The notes under the pieces were generated by a model. It saw only the letters and a list, made by a program, of their open reading frames with translations. It was not told the origin of the DNA and ran no database searches. A program made the translations under genes and the position numbers. This document shows, in pieces, positions 1-14,735 of a stretch of DNA of 64,000 nucleotides. The DNA comes from Lagopus muta. Its lineage: Eukaryota > Chordata > Aves > Galliformes > Phasianidae. The stretch spans positions 57,374,578 through 57,438,577 of the forward strand of contig NC_064438.1 of NCBI RefSeq assembly GCF_023343835.1, in the 5' to 3' direction. Positions within the stretch are counted from its first letter, which is position 1. Every line of letters starts with the position of its first letter.

Positions 1-1019
1 CAGCCAGGTTTCCAAATTTCAGCCTCTGAAGCAGTGGATGTATCCGTGTCCCTTCTGAGCAATAGCACACCAGCTCCAGAGAGCTCTTCATAAATAAAAA
101 GCAGTGGTATTCAGTGAGGAACAAGCAGAAAGGAGCAGAAGGTTGGGGGCATCACAAGGCTGTCCCTCAGCATCTTTGCAGGTGACTTTCACTGGACAAA
201 GCGGTTAACAGCAGCACCCCGTGCTCTGACACAAACCACTGCCTGTGACAGGTGAAGCCAACCTCCAACCCAACCCTGCACAGCTCACTGCAGACATCAC
301 AATCCTGCAGTGAGGAGAGCCTGCTGTGCACAGCCCTGGCATTAGCATGCACAGTAGGGATGTGGAAGCCAGCGCATCTCAGGAAGCAGAGAGCAAACAG
401 AGTGCCTCCAAGGGTGCTCCTTTCAAGCACATCCAATGAACAACTTTCCGCACATATATAATGTGCAACAATACCTCAATGAGCTAACTGGCTATAAAAC
501 TGAAGACTAGTTCACAGCTTTTATATTTAAATTGCTATTGCTCTTCTAACTTTTGGACTCTTGAAATATAAAGTGGTTACTAAAGCCTTTGAGGAAAAAA
601 AAAAATAAACAAGACCCATAAAATGCCCTCAGGTATTTTAAAGGATTAATAGGCAGTACTCTGGTCAAAGTGGGGCACTGAGTAAGTTGACATGTCACAA
701 CAGTTTCCTAGCGTCCAGATCTCAGATTCAGCAGAGTAGCTTTGGGTCACACCGTCAGACCACAGGGGGGGAAGGCATTTCTACTTCCAGCTGAGCATCA
801 GCTGCATGGATGTGCAATGTTGAGGGGGAAATGGATGCTCAGCGTACATCATATGAGTGAAAAGCTTATCAGTTGCCGTTTGCTGTGCTTTGCACTTTCA
901 CTTCCATGAAACACAGGAGCTTTATAACAAACAGAGCAGCCTAATGGGTAAAATCCATCCAGGCTGCTGCAGAAGGCACCATCGTGACACAGTATCAGGA
1001 CATGTGAGTTGATATGTCC

Positions 1020-1143
1020 AGGCTTCTCCTGTACTGGGAGCCCAGAAGTGGGCCCAGAACTGGAGCTGTGGCCTCACCAGCACTGAGCAGAGGGGGAGGC
1101 TTCCATCCCTCAGCCTGTCAGCAGCTCTATTTCCAGTCCACAT
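1020..1143 (-). mobile_element. CR1 LINE fragment, ORF2 region
   Basis: The phrases GGGCCCAGAACTGGAG, CCTCACCAGCACTGAGCAGA and CCTCAGCCTGTCAGC match the minus strand of CR1 upstream of its 3' end. The copy is diverged and internal, without the octamer tail. Confidence 0.5.
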
Positions 1144-4100
1144 TTAATCAAGAGTTCACACTGGCTCGCCCCAAAGCATAGCTTCAACCATAGCCCAAAA
1201 CTGCACATATTACATTCTCTGAAAATATAAATGCCATTAAAATTGGAGCAGGTTTTGGAAACCAAAAGGCAGTTGGACCCAGCAACCAGGACCCTGCCAA
1301 AAGGATTTGGAGGGACAGGAACCCAAAGGGTGGAGGGGATGGCTCATGGCAAGGCTTGGCCATTGCCCAGCCACCAGCACAGGGGCTCTAAGAGCAGTGG
1401 GAGGGTGGGGACAGTCCCAGGATGGCCCTGGGATTGCCTGGGGACTGTGGCTCTCTAGGAAGATGCCACCAGGAAGGAGCTATGGCATTGCTAAAGCACT
1501 GCAGAGCACTGCCCCTCTCTGTTCTTTCAGCATGCTGCTCGTTTTGCTCTTTCTTCCAATGCTGATCAGCAACTGCTGTGGTTTTTTTTTGCTCTGATAT
1601 GTTAATTTCTAGAAAATAGAAAAAAGTCCATTTAATTTAAACTCCAGACTTGGTGGATAACTTCCTCACTAGAACAGAGGAAGGAACAGGTACAAAACAG
1701 GAAGCTTCTGGGGGCCCAAAGTTGTTTATTTATCTTTGAACTTTGTGCCAAAACAACAAAACACAATTATCCTAATTTTTGCACTCGATTTCCAGCATTG
1801 TAAATCCTTTATGTAAGAGCACATCAAAACCCTTCTGCCTGCCAATCCCCTCTGTTGCTAAGGAACCAGCATGCAGAAACCCTGAGCTGGGAGACCTGAA
1901 AGTCCTCATTAAAAGGCTTCGTGCATCACTATCAGTGAAATGCTAATTTGGTAAGGCTGATTGATACCCCCATGTTATCAAGTTCCAGCAAGGAGGAAGC
2001 TGCTCAGGCTCACCTTCAGCCACTGTTGTTAACAGAAAAAGAGAAAAAAAAGAGGGGTCTCACTTAAGAAACTACAAATATTTTAAGCCTAAAAAGTGAG
2101 AAAAGATCTCAAGTTCTTTGTACCTCATTTCTGCCCACCATGCACAAGGCTTGGGAAATTATTGACATACACTTTAAAATCACTTAGCAACCCAGCCCGC
2201 ATCACTTAATTAAAATCTTTCCAGTTGTATAATCATAGGACATCCTTTTGAGCATCCTACCAGGCTGTGATTGGCACTGACTCGGAAGGAAAGCTGCTGA
2301 TCCAGACACAAACTTTCTGTAGAGCACTACTCTTCTTCCTGCAGGACTCACAGTCTCAACATCACTGTAAAATTAATGCTCATCAGCCATTAACTTTTTC
2401 TTCAATCTCCCATCTCTCTCATAGCTCCTGGAATAGGGTTCTGCACACAATAATTGTATTGCTAAGTTCCAGGAAACAATATGTTAGCCTCTTTGTCAAA
2501 CCTTAGTCTCCATTTTAAATCTGGAACGCAGCCTTGAATTGTTATGCTTTGAAAGCAAAAAATATACATATGTCAAGGAAATACTATACAAAATCAATCA
2601 CTTTGCTCTACAAAGCAGTGGAAGTGAAGGACCAGCTTCTCCTTGCGTACCTAAAGAAAAGACAATTTATGCCAAGTGCTCTCAGAATGGGTTTTTATTC
2701 CACCTGAAGAAAAAAAGTAGCAGCTGGTTTTTGCATCTGTTTGGAAACAGTGGTTATCTGCCCTCTGTTGCCCAGGCTGGAGGAGATGCCCATGCCATCA
2801 CCCAACCTCGTGCCACCAGTGACAACTCAATCCCAGCCACAGATACACTTCCGTGGAGTGATCCCAGGCTCCATATTGCCACCAAATGGGGACAAGCATT
2901 TCCTTCCCAGCAGACTCTGTAAATGCTTTAACCTCCTCTTTAAAAAGCTATTGTTGGCAGAAAAGCACCAGGAATGGTAGAGGAACTCAGCTATATCCAC
3001 ATTTTCAAATGCACCAGTGCCTCAAATGTTTCCCAGCAATGATTCCATGAATTGCAGAGGGAGTTTGTGAAGAAGTGATGGTGCCATGCACCTTCCAACA
3101 CTGCTGTGTGATGGGGAAGCCTTTCAGATGTCAGGTACGAAACCACTGTGGGGTCTGTATGGCACAGCATAGTGCCTACCACTCTTGAGATAAGGACTGA
3201 CTATCACCCTGCAGCCCCCCAAGAGAAGCAGCAAATCAACGCTGGATGATGCGTGATCATTCATCTGGTTATTAATCTGTAAAGCTCAATTAGGAGGAGA
3301 ACGCTTTACAGCTTAATCAAATCTACAGCAACACAGCTAATGCATGGAAAGGTTAGAAAAGGATTGACCCAAAAATGAATTCCCATCAGAGCAGTTGACA
3401 GCTTCACAACAAAACTAAATGAAGGGATGTAGCAGGAAGGATGGAGAACCAGCACATTCATGAGAGCTCAAAGACACTTTAACACTGACGATGTAAAGAA
3501 CTTCACTGAAATATCATCAAACAAGCTGTAACTCACTGTCATGCCCCAGAGAAAATCATGATTTGATCTCAGCTTAAATGAAGCCATGATTTGACCTCGC
3601 TCTGACCAACAGAATTATAAAGTAAACCTGAATTTTCACAGGCAGTTCAGCTCAGTCAGCCAATCTCATGGCCATCCCCTCGTGCTCTCCCAAGGCAGCA
3701 CAACCCTCCTCCAAGTAGAGGCCAGCATCATACACCTTGCCTAAGTCAGGGACACATCCCTTCTTCAAAGAGCACCAAGACCAAGACCAAGCCATTCTTT
3801 TTCCTGCTGAGATGAGCAAATATTCACTTTGGATTCTACTACAGGGATGCTGTACTTATTTCCATCCAACCTATAGGCAGAGCCCATTGCCACCTGCCAT
3901 ATGTGCGCCAGCCTCTGAGAGGCTGAGCAGGGTTCAGTTTAGTAATGAGGTTTCTAATTGTGGTTTTATTGATGGGGAATTGAACTAGGAGTTGGCTGTG
4001 TTGGAAGGCATACTTACACCTGCCTAATCACCTTAACTCAACATCTTTTGTATGGGGATGTACAGTGGAGTCAAGTTGGAAAAGAGAATTGTGGACTGCC

Positions 4101-4452
4101 AACTTCAGCTGAAGCACTGAGGTGATGCCATTAAGCCTCATAGCATACAGGGGACCTGCTTGGTGGGGAGAAGCAGACAAGTGCCTCTGCTGCAAGGCCA
4201 AAGGTAAATGCTTCACCCACATCACCAGAGAATCTTCTCCATCACGCTTCCTGCAGTTTGCCTGCAGCAAATGAAGCAGATTTGCTGTTCCCACTGGATT
4301 CTAGGTAATAAGAGGACACATATGAATTCTTAGCCTTCTCAGCCTCATATAGGGAAGCAGAACATGAGTTATGTGTCACAGCCCTGCCATGAGGCTGTGC
4401 ATGCTTCATTTTCATATAGATGGCCGTGCAAGAATCTATCCATGGTGATGGG

Positions 4453-4570
4453 ATCAGAGAATCATAGAGTCACAGAATCACCGAGATAAGAAAAGACCTC
4501 TAAGATCTCCAAGCCCAACTCCACCTCACTCCCACCGTACCCACTGACCAGCCAATGCCCCATCTTCCTC
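4453..4570 (-). mobile_element. CR1 LINE 3' fragment
   Basis: It starts with reversed tail octamers (AGAATCATAGAGTCACAGAATC) in part, then AAAAGACCTCTAAGATC and CAAGCCCAACTCC, the usual reversed CR1 3' UTR. The copy is old and the inner end is uncertain. Confidence 0.6.
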
Positions 4571-6079
4571 CCATCCAAAACCCCAATGCGGTGTCCATGG
4601 AGCTGCATCATGCCAATGTAAAGAGGAGGAGAAGGAGCCCTAGCTCCACACTGCTTGCCATCATGCTGCTCCAAACTGTTAAGGTTTATTAATATTGCTA
4701 TTTACTCTGGGTTCTTCTATCATCGCTTCATGCAAAAAGATTAATATTTACTTTGGTGTAAAACCCAGAAAACTGTTTACACAGCTCTTAATGCACCGCA
4801 ATAGTTCAGCTGGGAACTCAGATGCTGGGTGCTGTGCATATATATCTGGGCTGTTCACAGTATATGCAGTGACAGTCGTTTGAGAGGAGCAATAGAAAAA
4901 TTAGAGATAAACATTACAAAACAAAAGTCTTCTGCCAGAACTGCAAGTGCCACAGAACAAACCACTTGTTAGCAACAAACACAAAAGAGAAGGGGTTATT
5001 TGAGGCAATTAAACAGCCATAGGAATTGTACAGCTTGGGGCCTCAAAGCATGCTTCATTATTTATGCTTAAGTTTTATAGATTAGGAAAAAATCAGGACA
5101 AGCAACAATAGGCACAGTACAGAACCATCGCCATATTTCTGGAATTTCTCTGACCCACTTTTTGGCATCTCAGACCTGCTGAACACTTCTTGGAGCTTTG
5201 GGTCACGGGGAGAACTTTTTTATGGACTCACAGGACACAGATCTGGCAAGACACCCAGCTGGGACCCAGCTTGGGACAGAAGTCTCATAGACATCTGCCA
5301 AGGAGAGATTCCTGCCCCAGGAAAATCAGTGCTGCCAAGTTGGGCCAAGCTGCACATTTCAGGGAGCCAGCACACATCCTGCTTTAATTTTCAGGCTCCA
5401 GGTGACGATACTTTACAGCTTCTCCTATAAAGTGATCTATTTCATTAATTACTTCCACATTTTAACAGTCACCTCTTAACACCAGGTTCAATATATCTTT
5501 ATTAAGTGTCTTCAGCCTCCATTTACAGGAGTGTGCCACATCTCTCCTGTCTAAATGAAGGAGTAACATCATTAGGTGTGAAGTTTCACAACAATGCCAT
5601 CAGCTGTATAACCCCACTGATGAAGTTGTGTTCTTTTGCCATGCTGTTCCCCTCAGAGTGGCACTGACAACGTGAGTTGCCTCTGGAGGGTTCATGCCCA
5701 GACCCCCTGTAGACATATATGAATATAAGTGAAATTTAGTGCACTTTTCCAAACCAGCATAATTCAGCCTAATAAAAAAGTAGTGGGCTAAACTTCTGCA
5801 CGAAAAAAGTCATGTTCACCAAACTATGGCCATCAAGGGGCTGCATTATGAATGCTGAAGCCCAGATAGCCATAAGCCCCTGCCTCTGCCCTTCCCCTCA
5901 CTGCATCTGTTGATAAAAATCATACACTAGGGTATAAAATGTACATCATGAGGAGATCAAATATGCCTATTAAGCAGTCCAAAGTCCCAGGAAACAGAAG
6001 TCTGTCTGTCCCCCAGTTACAGTGACCCTGAATGAACTAGATCCAAAGACCTGAAACTGCCTGATGCAAATGGTCTCCA

Positions 6080-6298
6080 AGAGAATTTTAGGAAATACTG
6101 CTTTTCTGAAAGAGTGGTCAGGCACTGGAATGGGCTGCCAGGGAGGTGGTGGAGTCACCAACCCTGGAGGTGTTCAAGGAACGTTTGGATTTTGTGTTGA
6201 GGGACGTGGTTTAGTGAGAACTATTGGTGATGGGTGCATGGGTGGACTGGATGATCTTGAAGGTCTTTTCCAACCTTGGTGATTCTGTGATTCTATGA
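6080..6298 (+). mobile_element. CR1 LINE 3' end
   Basis: Contains the ORF2 C-terminal coding motif around GGTCAGGCACTGGAATGGGC, then GGACTGGATGATCTTGAAGG, and ends with ATTCTGTG and ATTCTATG octamers. Confidence 0.92.
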
Positions 6299-8082
6299 AT
6301 GCACCCTCTCCCACAGCCCAAACTGAGCAGGTTCAGTTCACACCACAATGAGCACTTCCTCCCTGCTGTATGCTAGAGAAGTAGTTCCTGTCATCGCAAC
6401 CAGACTCAGCCATCAGATTGGAACTCACTTTGCTTTTCCCTCCCTCCATCAGCTCATGGCAGCCCTAGGAGTTAAGAAACAGGCTTTGGAAAGAAATGTA
6501 GCATTTTCAAAAATCTAAATATTTTCAGGAGAAAGGGGTGGGAGGGATTGAATATACTGCCCCTAAACCTTGCCTTGTATCTCTTCTCCTCAGGAGTGCA
6601 GTCATGGGACTGATCCTAGCTTGGATGACCAACCAGGACCCTCAAGGTCCTCCCAGCCTTGCTGGATCACTTCCAGCATTTATTGGTGTTTCTGGAGCAG
6701 TCAGAGAAGTCTGAACTAATTAATGTCGCGGGAGGATAATTCTTCACCTTGTGTGAGTATCTTGGCTTCAAAACCAATCCATATATAACACAGCCCCTGA
6801 AAATGGCTCCCTGGTTTATAATCCAGGTACTGTAAAACTATGAGTCACATGAGGATGAAGTTACTTTACAACATCACCTGAATAAAAGTTTGAGGAGGGA
6901 CTCAGCTATTTCTCAAGTCTGTCTGACATTCTTTGTGGAGGAGAAATTATGGGAACAGCCATTGGAAGCTGTTCATGGTGCATTTGATACTGATTTAAAT
7001 AGCAACTCAGTATTTCCCCACTTTTCAGAAATTCACCCTGCTACCATAGTCAGTCTTGCTTCAACTATAAAGAAAACTCAGGCATTCATTTCCTTCCAAT
7101 GCAATATATATTTCAGTTTTCCTAGCTGAATAGTTAAGTATCTCAATAGTAAAACTCTGGGAATTTATGGTTTATTTTAAAAGCCCACGTAGAATAAGGC
7201 AACAGTCCAGAGCCACAAAGCTTTATTTAGCTAGCTATAGCTTTATATCCTAGCTATTAACAAGTCATTCATTATACTCAGCATTATTCTTACATACAAA
7301 TTTTTCACAAACCTGTTTGCAAAGTCACCCTGGAGCCCAAATTTTAAGCTGAATTCAAGCAGTGAGACGAAGATACTTCCACAGCAGTCACGCAGTGTAT
7401 CTGAGAAATGCTCTAAGATCTTGCCCATTTCCCAAGAAACCTGTTTCTCACCCAGCCATGAGCTGTCATGGCTTAACAAGCCTAAAGCCCCATTTCCCAA
7501 CTGGGAAGAAGTGCAGGAGTAGCACGGTCTGTGTGCACTGTGGATGTTTGCTGCTTGCAGAGAGACCTGGGTTCTTATGAGTTCATTTTACTGTTGGAAA
7601 AGCAGTATAAAATGAAATGAAGCATAGCCACAAGTAGACAGTCTTCAAAGACACCTTAGCAGTTTTCTAAAGAGTGTAACTCATCTTTGGTACAAGTTCA
7701 GCAGAGGTTACTGCCACCATGCAGAGAAATGCAGTTATTTAGGAATTGCACGTATTTTTCATCTTCAGCACTATTTATCAGTGTCACCTTCTTAATCCTT
7801 ATGGCATAAATATTCCCAGTTTACTCACAGAAAGCTGACACAGTGTACTGCAGATGTTCTGTGTGTGAAGCAGAGTCTGGAGGAACACCAGCACCAACCT
7901 CTGGCAGCATCGGCTCCCAGGGCTCTGAAGTTTCTTTTGTTCATGAGGTCAAATTCAAAGTCACCCAAGGGCACAGAACTGGAAGAAACCGGGCATAAGG
8001 GATAGATCTTCTCTCTCTGAGGTTTTCATTTTGAGCCTGAATAGTATTAGCAGCTTTTTGATTAATCACAAGTTTTCTCTTG

Positions 8083-8135
8083 GACTGGGTGATCTTGGAG
8101 GTCTTTTCTAACCTTGGTGATTCTATGATTCCGTG
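8083..8135 (+). mobile_element. CR1 LINE extreme 3' end
   Basis: Only about 50 bp: GGACTGGGTGATCTTGGAGG, then CCTTGGTGATTCTATGATTC. It is a very short 5'-truncated insertion or relic. Confidence 0.75.
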
Positions 8136-8340
8136 ATCTACTTTCCACCCAAAATTTGATTATGTATTTCAACCTGGCATGTCATAGCCCCACAGTTCCC
8201 ACTCAGACACTTTACTCTGACTTTAGCAGTATCAAAAGCTGATGTCCATCAGCTGTCAAACCTGTGCACCACTGTTAAAACAGCTTCTATGAAAAACCAC
8301 AGCCTTTGCTAATTAACAAGCACTCCCTATCTTTTCTAAG

Positions 8341-8745
8341 TCATAGAATCCTAGAATGGCCTGGGTTGCACAGGAGCACAGTGCTCATCCAGCTCCAACC
8401 CCCTGCTGTGTGCAGGTCGCCAACCAGCAGCCCAGGCTGCCCAGAGCCACATCCAGCCTGGCCTTGAATGCCTGCAGGGATGGGGCATCCACAGCCTCCT
8501 TGGGCAACCTGTGCCAGTGCCTCACCACCCTCTGGATGAAAAACTTTCTCCTCATATCCAACCCAAACCTCCCCTGTCTCAGTTTAAAGCCATTCCCCTT
8601 GTCCTATCACCATCCACCCTCACAAACAGCCATTCTCCCTCCTGTTTATCCGCTCCCTTCAAGCACTGGAAGGCCACAATGAGGTCTCCCTGCAGCCTTC
8701 TCTTCTCCAAGCTGAACAAGCCCAGTTTCCTCAACCAACCATGCA
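8341..8745 (-). mobile_element. CR1 LINE 3' end, about 0.4 kb
   Basis: Starts CATAGAATCCTAGAATGGCC and passes through CCAACCAGCAGCCCAGGCTG. It extends past the ORF2 C-terminus to AGCCTTCTCTTCTCCAAGCT near 8700, making it one of the longer copies here. Confidence 0.95.
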
Positions 8746-11700
8746 GACAAAAGAGACATCATCCTGGAGTGGACAATGTCTGCTCTCCTGCAGGGCATTC
8801 AGCAGAACCCCTACTATCAACTAACAACAGAAGAACCATGTAAGAATAAGGCTACAGTAATATTAACCAGACTACAAATGGACGTAGTATGGAGCTTTAG
8901 TCACCACACAATGAGTCAGACCAGCCTTTAATCTGAGTTTAAGTGTCTGCAACTTGATATACCTCTTTGTGAATGTTCCAAGTGAGCGACCACACAAAAG
9001 CAGCCCTGAGCTTATGGTTGCCTTATGGTGAGGTTCAGCAGGAGCAGAGAAAAAAAGGATATCGTATTATGCAAGATGAGTATTCATCATATTAAATTTA
9101 GTAATAGAGAAAGAACTCAATAAGATTCTCACAGGCTGGCTTTCAAGTTGGTTAGTTAATGGATTATTAGATGTTTTTTACAGCTTGTGGAAGATCTGCC
9201 AAAAGCATGTGGATTGTTACAGCTGAACAATGTCAGCCAAACCTTCATATAAATCACACAAGCCCTTGGGTGTTACGCAATTAGATGTTTTAGCACACCA
9301 AAAAAAGAAGTTATTTCACTCAATAATAGCCATAAATTTCCAATATTTAGAAGCACCATCCCATGTGGGACCATGACTTTCCTGTTTACAGGTTCCCAAC
9401 TGCACATTTCCACATTAAAGCTCCTGTGCTGGGCCCCGAAGACTGCAGATGCGTACCAACTGCAAAGCTCTACCAGCCCAGCAGAACTAATGCATTTGTC
9501 TCCTGAAATTTGGCATGAAAACGGATCATTGATGTAAGAGGAAGAGACAGGAAAATTACAGGTTTTCAATGACACTTTTCACAATGGCTTTCTAATCCAC
9601 TGTGCAGTCTTTTCAGCCCAAACACCACAAAGATCAGTTAGCTGGAATGGGAGCGTTAAATTCTTAATTTTACAGGGAAGCTGTGATCGGATCAAAATAC
9701 CATGTTTGAACAGAACTTTTAAATGATGTACTTGAACTGGTCGATTTGTTTAATAAAGGTTGCTTGGCACCAAGAATGCAAGTTTGGAGTTTTGACGACG
9801 GTGAATTACTGTCTGTGGTGCAGAGTGAGCTGCTGCCAAGCATCCCACAAGACACCAGCTGCAGAAATCTCATGCTTATTAACATGGCTGAAGTGACCTG
9901 CTAATTACTTAGGCAAATTTGAAGAGTATGCAAGCACTCAGCAGCTGGCACTGGTTGCCATGTGTGCTCACCTTCTCCAGTTCCAGGAGGCTCCAAAGCA
10001 AATATGCAACTATTATTATCCCATTTCAAAACCTGGGAGGCATCTATTTCCAAATAACAGAAGAGAACGCAGAAGTTTGCCAATCAGAAAGAGCCCTGGG
10101 AAACCACTGCAATGCCATTCAAGCACATGCAAGAGGTGCTCAGCATGTCAATAAACACGTATGGTACAGTACCACATCCAACCAGTAACCACAGGTGGAG
10201 TATACACATATCACCAAGCTCCAACATCACCACCAAACTGAGTCATTTTAAGGCTTTTCACACTTCCAGCTTCGTGCAGTGTTTCAGATCTCGTGTGTTT
10301 GTGCTTCTGAGCCAGACTTGCTCAGTGCTACGTGATTGACTGGGCACAGCCACTGACACACCAGGTCAGGATCTCAGCCCACAGAGGCACTGCATGTCAC
10401 ATCACATTTGGTGTCCAGAAATGCAAGTGTGAAGCACGGGAGAGCTGCAATGCTCAGGTGTCAGCATCTGGTTTTGGATAGGATTCCATTCAGTCAGATC
10501 AATGCAACGTCCTCAGGCACTGAAGACATTGCTTAGTACAAGCACTACATGGCAGAAGGAAAGAAAGCCCTTCTCGGGGGATTTCTTTAAAGAATATATT
10601 GAAATTAATCCATCCATTTTCAAGGGAGAAGAGAAATGGATTCCCTGGACACGAAGATTTAGCTTTGCTTCTAAACACACAGGCAAAGCTGTATTTAAAC
10701 AATAACACAAGACAAGCGTTTGTGCCCTTAGCATTTCATTCATCGCTTAGGGGAGTCTCTTCCCTGGAAAGCCCGGCTCTCAGCTTACCCAGAAAGCAGC
10801 AGAGGATGAGCAACATCCACATGCAGACGGTTTCATTTCCATGCAATGGGACCCTGCTACTGGGGAGACCTAAAAAAAGCTTTGAGTTAAAGACAACCCT
10901 TGTGCTCAAAAATGGCTAAGAGCACTGAAAGACAAAAATAACTCTGATAAAGTGAAATATAAGTATAGCAAATGATTCCAGCTTGCCTGGACTTCAACAG
11001 GGAGCTGCTGTCACAGTGTTTATCTGTTTCTTTGCTCCAATAGAGGAGAATGAAGTAGATTTGAGACACAAAGTGGAGACTGGGGAGACTGAGTAGCAGA
11101 AAAACAATTCCCTATCCTTCTACAACTTCCAAAATACAATCCTTGAGACCTCCCTTCAGCTGCCATTTGTGTGAATCTGCTGCAGGGAACGTTGAATAGC
11201 AGTATCCAACGTATAGAAATGTCACCAAGGGCCTACTCTTCTCTTCCAGGTCAGTGGTTACTGTCTTATGGGCTTAGCCCCTTGTGGGCAGTATGGATGT
11301 GGAAGGCAGCTGGCTGCATGTTGCTCCAGTTCACTTCTGCTGTGTAGCTGGGCTGCTGTGAGTGAGCCATGAGCCCCCAGAGCTGGAGTTTTGGGGAAAT
11401 CAGGGATCGTTAAACTCCCTGGTGATGATCCATGTCCAGGACTGTGGATCAGGGGGCTTTGGGAATTCTCCTCACCGAGGGCAGTGATGGAGCCCAAATC
11501 TTCTTCACTGCTTTCTGACTTTCCCACTAGCAGAGCAAGATGCACTAGCATGAAACTTGCCACCATTTTCCCTCGGTGCCCAAACCAACCATACTTTTTG
11601 TGGAAGAAAGAAGCAGCTGCTGTGCTTTCTATCAAATGGAGAAAAATCACCTTATTTTTACTGTGTTCAAGACCAGGACCTCTGAATTATCCTCCAGCAG

Positions 11701-13361
11701 AGGCACAATTAACTAAACCAACACAGGCAGCAGGAGTTTTGTCGTATTGCAAAAATGACTCCAAAAACTAATGAAAAGACTGAAGATGCAAAATTATTCC
11801 ATGATTTGAAAACCATATCTGCATGAATCCTTGCATACAGACCGATACATAAAGAGCCTAAAGCAAATCAGTAGCGCAAGAATTCACCTACGAGCAGAAT
11901 AAAAAGTAAAATAAAATAAAACCAAGCTAAAATAATATAAACCATTGAAGAATGCACTCGAAGACCATTCTGAGAAGGCTAGTAAGCATTAAAGAGCTCA
12001 TCCAGCCCTACTTCTGATCTGCAGCATATCAGCCCGAAAAAGCTGTGCAGTCATCCAGGAAAGTGATGTATCCAGGTTAAAAGCAAGGGCTTGTCTACAC
12101 AAAGAAGTAATCCCAAAATAGCATGGATACTAATCGAAAGCACAAAATCATTGCAGCTCATTTTGCCAAGCAACGGGCTGATGTGTCCCCGTCAGCTCAG
12201 CATGCAGACGTGTTATGCGTTACCTGGGATTAGTCGCTGCAAGCAGAGCATGAGCTCTTAGTCCTAGAAGTGTGCTCAGATATAGTACATTACCCAAGAC
12301 TGATGGAAGACAATTCCCTGTCCTGAATGTGTTGATGGCCTAATATGTCACACAAGCTCTCCTTCTGAGCAGCCTCTCAGAATTCTCCTCATCCAAGCTG
12401 ACACATCCATAATGGCACTATTCTGCTAGGGAAGTCATCAGAGGAAAGAGTTTTAGGCTGGGATGCTTTACAGCCAGCAGTATGTGAAGCTATTGCTTAG
12501 TCATATCAGTTGAGATGAGCAATCATCTCTCTCCAGCCCCTCTGCCCCTGCTCACACTAGCAAGATCCACAAAACCAAAGGGAAAAAATAGAAGCAGCTA
12601 ATGTTTGAGAAATCCATTTGCAAACAGCAACACAATGTAGCCACGTTTATCCACTGCCTCCTGCACTGGCATTCAGATATGCTCATCCTCAACAGTTTCC
12701 TGTAATCTTGGCATGAGGAATCGGGTATGACTTCAGTTTACTAAAGCCTCTGAATGTTGGTTGTCCCCCACCATACTGGCTCATGCACCTGCGCAGCAGC
12801 CTGCTATTGCCAGTGGAGCAGCAGAAGTCCACTTTCTGAACTGAGAAACCCAAATAACTTGGTTTTCCCCAGACACTAGCAGCACTGAAGGAATGCAAGA
12901 CTGATCTTTAGGAATGTGTGGCTTCCAACACCGTAAGTTTTTCTGACCCAAACAGATATTGGTCAGGATCAGTCCAGTCTTTTCTTAGGATAGGGTGATG
13001 GGTCAGAGACATCTCTTCTTTCTGCAAGGGGGCAAATTTCTTTGCATTCTGCACTACTAGTTGTACTTTGCACACTTTTCAATTCCTATTTCATCCATAC
13101 AGCTCACAAGGTCCCCTCCTCTGCTGCTACAGTAATTTGGCTATTGTGGCTGTGCTTCTACAACAAATCCTTGAATGTGACACTTCTAAAGCAATACTTT
13201 TTAAGGGTTTATTATTGTTGGATGACAGCGCAGCTCTGACTACTGCAATCCCAGGGGAGGAGGTAGTGACTTTAGCTGGGAGGCAGAAAGAGTCCAGTCA
13301 TATCCAGTGCTGCCCCTACAAAAATAATCAGTTAGAGACATCTGAGACTGGAGAAAAACAC

Positions 13362-13374
13362 ATATATATATATA
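13362..13374. repeat. Short (AT)n microsatellite
   Basis: About six AT units after ACAC. Confidence 0.85.
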
Positions 13375-14564
13375 CAATAACAACAGTTACAAAGGTCTAT
13401 AGCTTGGAAGTGCTTGGAAAACTGTTAGAGCTGTGAGAAAAACATCCTTCCACCAGAAGGGCTGTGCATTACAAATTCTGTGGCATGAAATCTGTGACCG
13501 CATGCAGTCACAAATAGCCCATGCCAATCAACAGACAGGTTTCCCGTAATTCTCCTGGCAAATCAGCAAGGGGCAAGCCCAAGGGAGACGCTGAAACTGA
13601 GGGCAAACAGAAATCCTGAGTAGATGAGAAAATCATCTGATTCAATTGTAAACCTTCATCCATCTCCAGAGAGAAAATGCCGTGTTGCCAAACGATCGGT
13701 TCCTTTGCACAAAGATTTTCCGTCACTGTTTTGGGATATGGTTGTTAAACTGATAAAAATGGCCTTATAAATATGGCATTGGGAAGTATTTCCAGGAATA
13801 TCCCTCAGCAAAAGGTAGCAGCAGGGGAGAACAGGACCCATGTGCAGCCATCACTAATGCTCAGCCCCTACTTTCCCTTCATTGACTACCTGTGCTCTCC
13901 AGTTTCGGCACTGGAAAGAGGAATAGAGACCAGCAATTTGCTCCTTCACACTATTTTCCTCACTGGAAACATCTGTCAGACATCTGTGTACCTTTTTATG
14001 AAAATCTCCCACTGTGGACATCCCTCACCCACAATGGGTAATCTTTCCTGGTGTTTATCCTCCCTAAAATACTCTTGGATTCAAGTAGCTCTAGACTCAA
14101 AACTGTGCTTCTTATCCTATCTATTCCTGTTCAGCCTCTGCCATAGTCTCAGCTCCATATACTACAGTCCTTTCTATTCCATCCTCTAGCTCATTCTTCA
14201 AAATCTCTGACTACTTTGGGACCTGGGAGAAACCTCCGGGACCTCCAGTTGCTATATTCACTCTGCTGGACAGTAAAACATCACTAATGAATCCAAGGAT
14301 GCACTTCAGGTCAATCTCCACCCACCTCATAAACAATTTCTCTCCTTCGAATACTCAAGCCCCTGTATAAAAATATAAAAATAAAAAAATACTGTTTTTA
14401 TTCAATTCAATTAAGACCTGCTGGAAACTCCAACTGTGATAAGTGTCCTTTCCTGATAAATTTCTTGGGGCTCAAAGGACACATTTTACTGGGCTCTCAA
14501 ATGACCACAGGAAAATACAAAGCGATCCAGCTCAGTTTTAATAATGGTTGAGAAGCATTAATCG

Positions 14565-14735
14565 TAGAATCATAGAATCATAGAACGGCCTGGGTCAAAA
14601 AGGACTACAGTGCTCATCCAGTTCCAACCCCCTGCTATGTGCAGGGTCACCAACCAGCAGACCAGGCTGCCCAGAGCCACATCCAGCCTGGCCTTGAATG
14701 CCTCCAGGGATGGGGCATCCATCATCATTAAGGAT
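14565..14735 (-). mobile_element. CR1 LINE 3' end
   Basis: Three reversed octamers, then the same subfamily sequence as 8341-8745, stopping after GGGATGGGGCATCCA. Confidence 0.92.

Larger units (their letters stand above)
1..6079. other. Intergenic, no gene recognised
   Basis: Open frames are all under 130 codons, overlap on both strands and show no recognisable protein family. Apart from the CR1 pieces at 1020-1143 and 4453-4570, the stretch is unremarkable AT-leaning DNA with short A runs (for example near 595-605 and 2040-2050). Confidence 0.75.
6299..14564. other. Intergenic, no gene recognised
   Basis: This stretch holds two CR1 fragments (8083-8135 and 8341-8745) and a short AT microsatellite at 13362-13374. 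The longest frame outside them (138 codons near 13.8 kb) has no recognisable motif and no splice context I could support. I see no RNA gene. Confidence 0.75.

Noticed and set aside
2741..2830. Phrase GTTGCCCAGGCTGGAGGAGA resembling a primate Alu
   Set aside because: The match is a short chance phrase; the rest of the segment does not fit and the genome is avian.
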